The notes under the pieces are model-generated. The model saw only the letters and a program-made list of their open reading frames with translations, ran no database searches and was not told the DNA's origin. The translations under genes and the position numbers were made by a program. A stretch of 46,220 bases of DNA from Burkholderiales bacterium (GTDB taxonomy: Bacteria > Pseudomonadota > Gammaproteobacteria > Burkholderiales > Burkholderiaceae_C): NCBI GenBank assembly GCA_026954015.1, contig JAIXLP010000074.1:1-46220 (forward strand). Direction: 5' to 3'. Positions 42,813 through 46,220 of the stretch are shown piece after piece (within the stretch, counting starts at the first letter, position 1; the number at the start of each line of letters is the position of its first letter).

Positions 42813-42862
42813 CACGAACGTTCGTGAATCGAGGCCGGGCGCTGTCCCCAGCGACCGGCCTC
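42813..42862. other. Perfect palindrome and long hairpin after the helicase
   Basis: CACGAACGTTCGTG (42813-42826) is a perfect 14-base palindrome six bases after the stop. GAGGCCGG (42831-42838), CGCTG, TCCC loop, CAGCG and CCGGCCTC (42855-42862) make a 13-pair stem with one mismatch. There is no T run, so intrinsic termination would be inefficient. Confidence 0.6.
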
Positions 42863-42914
42863 GTGCGTTGGGGCTGCGTATCGTGGACCGTCTGCCGTGG
42901 TGGAAAATCCCGTT

Positions 42915-44378
42915 ATGGCTGCGCCCACTTCCTCCGCTGATTTCGAACACATGTTCGAGCTTGCTCCGGTCTCGCTCTGGCTGGAGGACTGGAGCGCGGT
43001 GCGCGAGCTGCTTGCGCGCTGGCGCGCCCAGGGGGTGACGAATGTGGAGGACCACCTGCGGCGCTACCCCGAATGCGTGCCTGAATACGGTGCCGCCATA
43101 CGCGTGCTCAAGGTCAACCAGCGCACGCTCGCGCTGTTTGCCGCGCTTGACCAGGCAACGCTCGTTGCGTCGCTGGATCAGGTGTTTCGCGGCGACATGT
43201 TCGGGTCGGCGGTGGCCGAGCTGGCGCAGCTCTGGGCCGGGGCGTACGAATTTTCCAACCAGACGGTGAACTACACGCTCGACGGCCGGCGGCTCGACGT
43301 GTTCATCCGCGGCCGCATCCTGCCTGGTCATGAAGAGCGTTGGGACCGGGTGTTGATTTCGCTCGAGGACAACACCGCGCAGCAGCAGGCGCGCGCGCAG
43401 TTGCAGGAGAGCGAACGCCACGCACGCATGTTGTTTGAAGAATCACCGGTCTCGCTCTGGGTGGAGGATTTCAGCGCCGTCAAGCAGGCGATCGATCGGG
43501 TACGCGAGCGCGGGATTACCGACTTCCGCCGCTTCTTGGACGAACACCCGGAGTTCGTCTCGCAGTGCCTGCGCGAGATCCGCGTGATCGACGTCAACCG
43601 CGCGACGCTGGCGCTCTATGGCGCGCCGGATCGCCGCACCTTGCTGGGCGCGATCACGCGCGTGTTCCGCGACGAGATGCGGGCATCGTTCACCGAGCAG
43701 TTGCTTGATCTGTGGGAGGGCAAGCTCGAGCAGCATCGCGAGGTCGTCAACTACAACCTCGCCGGGGAGATGCTGCACATCCTGATGCAGTTCGCGGTGC
43801 AGGAAGACCACCGGGACGACTGGAGCCAGGTGCTCGTGTCGCTGGTGGACATTACCGCGCGCAAGAACGCCGAAGCCTACCTCGAGTACCTGGGCAAGCA
43901 CGACGTGCTCACGGGCCTGCGCAACCGCGCCTACTACGTCGAGGAACTCCATCGCCTCACGCGCAAGGGGCCGTGGCCGGTGGCGGCCATCGTGATCGAC
44001 CTCAATGGCCTGAAGGTCGTCAACGACGAGCACGGCCACGCGGTAGGCGATGCGCTGCTGCGCCGCGCGGGCGAGGTGCTGGACAAGGCCGTCGATGCGG
44101 CGGCAGGGTGCGTGGCGCGCATCGGCGGCGATGAATTCTGCGTGCTGCTGCCCGCCATGGACGAGCGCGCGGCGCAGGCCGTGGCAGACCGCATCAGCAG
44201 CCTGCAGGACGTGAACAACCAGTTCTACCCCGGCCTTGCGCTGAGCCTGGCGATGGGCCTGGGCGTGGCGCGCGACGGCGAACCGATCGATGCTGCGGTG
44301 CAGCGCGCCGACCGGATGATGTACACGGCCAAGGCGCGCTACTATGCGGCGGCGGGCACCAATCGGCGCCAGCCTTGA
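42915..44378 (+). CDS. Diguanylate cyclase with two tandem PAS-like domains
   Basis: 487 residues. Two copies of the same sensor module lie at about 11-155 and 171-315, offset by exactly 160 residues: APVSLWLEDWSAV and SPVSLWVEDFSAV, NQRTLALFAALD and NRATLALYGAPD, VNYTLDG and VNYNLAG. The C-terminal GGDEF domain has HDVLTGLRNRAYY, IDLNGLKVVNDEHGHAVGD and IGGDEF (403-408). The residues where the inhibitory RxxD I-site should be are AAAG (395-398), so product inhibition at that site is unlikely. It makes c-di-GMP in response to an unknown cue. ATG 42915 is chosen; GTG 42897 is possible. Confidence 0.9.
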   Translation: MAAPTSSADFEHMFELAPVSLWLEDWSAVRELLARWRAQGVTNVEDHLRRYPECVPEYGAAIRVLKVNQRTLALFAALDQATLVASLDQVFRGDMFGSAVAELAQLWAGAYEFSNQTVNYTLDGRRLDVFIRGRILPGHEERWDRVLISLEDNTAQQQARAQLQESERHARMLFEESPVSLWVEDFSAVKQAIDRVRERGITDFRRFLDEHPEFVSQCLREIRVIDVNRATLALYGAPDRRTLLGAITRVFRDEMRASFTEQLLDLWEGKLEQHREVVNYNLAGEMLHILMQFAVQEDHRDDWSQVLVSLVDITARKNAEAYLEYLGKHDVLTGLRNRAYYVEELHRLTRKGPWPVAAIVIDLNGLKVVNDEHGHAVGDALLRRAGEVLDKAVDAAAGCVARIGGDEFCVLLPAMDERAAQAVADRISSLQDVNNQFYPGLALSLAMGLGVARDGEPIDAAVQRADRMMYTAKARYYAAAGTNRRQP

Positions 44379-44390
44379 CATGCAGGGACG

Positions 44391-45617
44391 TCAGGCGACG
44401 TTGCGGCCGATCTCGGGCCACCGGTGGTGCAGGTAGACCCACGCGGCCAGGCCCACGAGCATCATCAGCAGGGACGCAGTGGCCATCCACTCGGTGGAGT
44501 GCATCACCAGTGGCGCCACCACACCGGCGACGAGCCCGTTGGCCATCGAGCCGACGAAGGCCTGCAGCGAAGACGCCATGCCGCGGCGCTCGGGCACCAG
44601 GTCGAGCACGAGCAGCGTGATCACCGGCACCATCAGCGCCCAGCCGAACGAAAACACGCAGATCGGCACCATGGCCCACGACACGTCGGGGGTGAACAGC
44701 AGATTGGCCACGAGGTTCGTGAGCACCATCGCGAGCATGATCACGAAGCCGTGGCGAATCTGGCGCTTGGGCGCGACGCGCCCGGCCATGCGCCCGCTCA
44801 TCCATGCGCCGCCCATGATGCCCATGATGTTCAGGATGAAGAACCAGAAGAACTGCCCCGGCGCAAGGTGCAGATGCTCGCCGAGAAACGCGGGCGCCGC
44901 CAGGATGTAGAGGAACATCGCGTTGAACGGCACGCCGCTCGCGAGCGTGAGCAGCACAAAGCGTGGGTTTGCCCCGAGTTGCCAATAGCCGCGCAGCAGA
45001 TGGCCCAGATGGACCGGCTGGCGCTGGCGCGCCGGAAGCGATTCGGGCAGCAGGCGCCAGACCGTGAACCACAGCGTGACGCTCACCGCGGTAAGAAACC
45101 AGAACACGCTCTCCCACGGCAGGTGTTCCGAGAGCCAGCCGCCCACCATGGGCGCGATCGCAGGTGCGATGCCGAAGAAGATGGTGACTTGGCTCATGAC
45201 CTGCTGCGCCTGCGCCGGCGGGAACAGATCGCGGATCACGGCGCGCGCGACGACGATGCCGCCGCCGGCCGACAGGCCCTGGATGGTGCGAAAGAAGATC
45301 AGCCAGCCTATGCTCGGCGATAGCGCGCAGCCGGCCGACGCGAGCGTGAAGATGCCCAGCCCCGCGAGCACCACGGGCCGCCGGCCGAAGCTGTCGGACA
45401 GCGAACCGTGGAACAGCGCCATGAACGCAAAGCCGAACAGATAGGCCGAGAGCGTCTGCTGCATCTGCGCCGGAGTAGCTTGCAGCGCGTGCGCAATCGC
45501 CGGGAACGCCGGCAGATACGTGTCGATCGAGAACGGCCCGAGCATGCCCAGCAGCGCGAGCAGGATGGACAGGGCCCAGCGTGGGCCGCGCCAGGCGGTA
45601 GGGGTGTCGGGATGCAT
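44391..45617 (-). CDS. MFS multidrug transporter, Bcr/CflA type
   Basis: 408 residues with twelve helices. SIDTYLPAFPAIAHAL in the first loop, then SAYLFGFAFMALFHGSLSDS and FGRRPV between helices 2 and 3, and RAVIRDLFPPAQAQQVMS are typical of the Bcr/CflA drug-resistance group. It should export small hydrophobic compounds by proton antiport. ATG at 45617 fits; the upstream frame is not family-like. It converges on the cyclase gene with a 12-base gap. Confidence 0.92.
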   Translation of the reverse strand: MHPDTPTAWRGPRWALSILLALLGMLGPFSIDTYLPAFPAIAHALQATPAQMQQTLSAYLFGFAFMALFHGSLSDSFGRRPVVLAGLGIFTLASAGCALSPSIGWLIFFRTIQGLSAGGGIVVARAVIRDLFPPAQAQQVMSQVTIFFGIAPAIAPMVGGWLSEHLPWESVFWFLTAVSVTLWFTVWRLLPESLPARQRQPVHLGHLLRGYWQLGANPRFVLLTLASGVPFNAMFLYILAAPAFLGEHLHLAPGQFFWFFILNIMGIMGGAWMSGRMAGRVAPKRQIRHGFVIMLAMVLTNLVANLLFTPDVSWAMVPICVFSFGWALMVPVITLLVLDLVPERRGMASSLQAFVGSMANGLVAGVVAPLVMHSTEWMATASLLMMLVGLAAWVYLHHRWPEIGRNVA

Positions 45618-45731
45618 GGTGTGGCGGTGTGGGCGCGCGCCACCTGTGGGCGGCGAGTGCAGCAGAAATGCGGTGTGAATCCCAGAAAACGCAAAGCCGA
45701 CCACGAAGGATCGGCTGTATCTGGGGTGGAG

Positions 45732-45807
45732 TGGTGGGCCCTGTAGGGTTCGAACCTACGACAAACGGATTAAGAGTCCGCTGCTCTACCAACTGAGCTA
45801 AGAGCCC
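45732..45807 (-). tRNA. tRNA-Lys (anticodon CUU)
   Basis: 76 bases including CCA. Acceptor GGGCTCT/AGGGCCC, D loop AGCTCAGTTGGTAGAGC, anticodon loop CTCTTAA (anticodon CTT) and T loop GTTCGAACC, all in normal positions. A possible -10 (CATAAT, 45831-45836) lies 24 bases upstream on this strand. Confidence 0.96.
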
Positions 45808-45861
45808 TTGCGCGGTGCGCTGAGCGCGCAATTATGCACGATTTTGCCGTCCTCGGCCGCT

Positions 45862-46220
45862 TCACATGAGCAGGTGCTCGCCCGCGTTGTCGCCGCCCAG
45901 GATCACGTAGTTCACCTTGCGGATGTCCAGCAGCTTCTTGCCGCCCGCGTAGCTGATGGAGCTCTGGATGTCCTGCTCCATTTCGGTCAGCGTGTCGGCC
46001 AGCTTGCCCTTGATGGGCTCCAGGATGCGCTTGCCCTCGACGTGGCGGTACTCGCCCTTGTTGAAGTCGCTCGCCGAGCCGTAGTACTCCTTGTAGAGTT
46101 GGCCGTCCACCTCCACCGTCCTGCCCGGCGATTCCTCGTGCCCGGCGAAGAGCGAGCCGACCATGACCATGGTGGCGCCGAAGCGGATGCTCTTGGCGAT
46201 GTCGCCGTGGCTGCGGATGC
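45862..46220 (-). CDS. guaC: GMP reductase, C-terminal part (5' end outside window)
   Basis: About 119 residues are visible to the stop; the frame is open to the right edge. [61 protein letters not shown] and [20 protein letters not shown] match GMP reductase rather than IMP dehydrogenase: the GHEESPG loop and the YYGSASDF...VEGK flap region are diagnostic. It converts GMP to IMP with NADPH. It resembles the bacterial GuaC2 type common in Firmicutes. The tRNA-Lys gene follows after 54 bases. Confidence 0.93.
   Translation of the reverse strand, partial: IRSHGDIAKSIRFGATMVMVGSLFAGHEESPGRTVEVDGQLYKEYYGSASDFNKGEYRHVEGKRILEPIKGKLADTLTEMEQDIQSSISYAGGKKLLDIRKVNYVILGGDNAGEHLLM

Overview
The window looks like a chromosomal stretch of a high-GC betaproteobacterium, most likely Burkholderiales and probably Comamonadaceae. 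The grounds are very high GC with strong third-position GC bias, betaproteobacterial neighbourhoods (ispH next to an SlpA-type FKBP and divergent radC; rpsP-rimM-trmD-rplS; orn divergent from an M48 protease-phhB-rsgA operon), and a short hairpin repeat, GATAGCT..GCGCTTG..CAAGCGC..GGAGCC, that I recognise from intergenic regions of Comamonadaceae. The genus cannot be fixed from sequence alone.

Layout. 1-4.8 kb: the 3' end of a trimeric porin with a strong terminator, an M20 amidohydrolase, then tal and pgi (sugar phosphate metabolism). 4.7-7.8 kb: scpA (chromosome condensation) and a DUF3460 gene on the minus strand, facing an SmpA/OmlA-type lipoprotein and an unknown membrane-anchored protein on the plus strand. 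7.8-15.2 kb: a six-gene minus-strand run made of a flavin reductase, a sigma-70 family factor, a YiiX-like papain-fold protein, an FAD-binding dehydrogenase, a GMC oxidoreductase and a ThDP enzyme. 15.3-19.5 kb: an FtsX-like permease, an MFS transporter and two tiny ORFs. 19.6-25.8 kb: radC, a phytase-like lipoprotein and smr, joined by stop/start overlaps; then fkpB-ispH, a CNNM/CorC protein and a CBS-domain protein. 25.8-31 kb: serS with tRNA-Ser(CGA) directly behind it, metG, a decayed GGDEF gene and a patatin-like phospholipase. 31-33.4 kb: DUF47 and Pit phosphate transport, and a TM2-like membrane protein. 33.4-37.6 kb: the ribosomal operon rpsP-rimM-trmD-rplS with internal transcription signals, a NUDIX hydrolase and a CobD/CbiB-like protein. 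37.9-42.8 kb: rsgA, phhB, an M48 protease, orn and a RhlE-like helicase with a long leader. 42.9-46.2 kb: a tandem-PAS diguanylate cyclase, a Bcr/CflA transporter, tRNA-Lys(CUU) and the 3' end of guaC.

Most of the window is conserved housekeeping sequence. I found no prophage, insertion sequence, CRISPR array, toxin-antitoxin pair or defence island. The items most worth a second look are: the dispersed hairpin repeat (eight loci, several directly before start codons); a palindrome over the predicted start point of the flavin reductase-sigma factor operon; the layout of transcription signals in the rpsP-rplS operon; the helicase leader with a possible short upstream ORF; and the GGDEF remnant next to the patatin gene.
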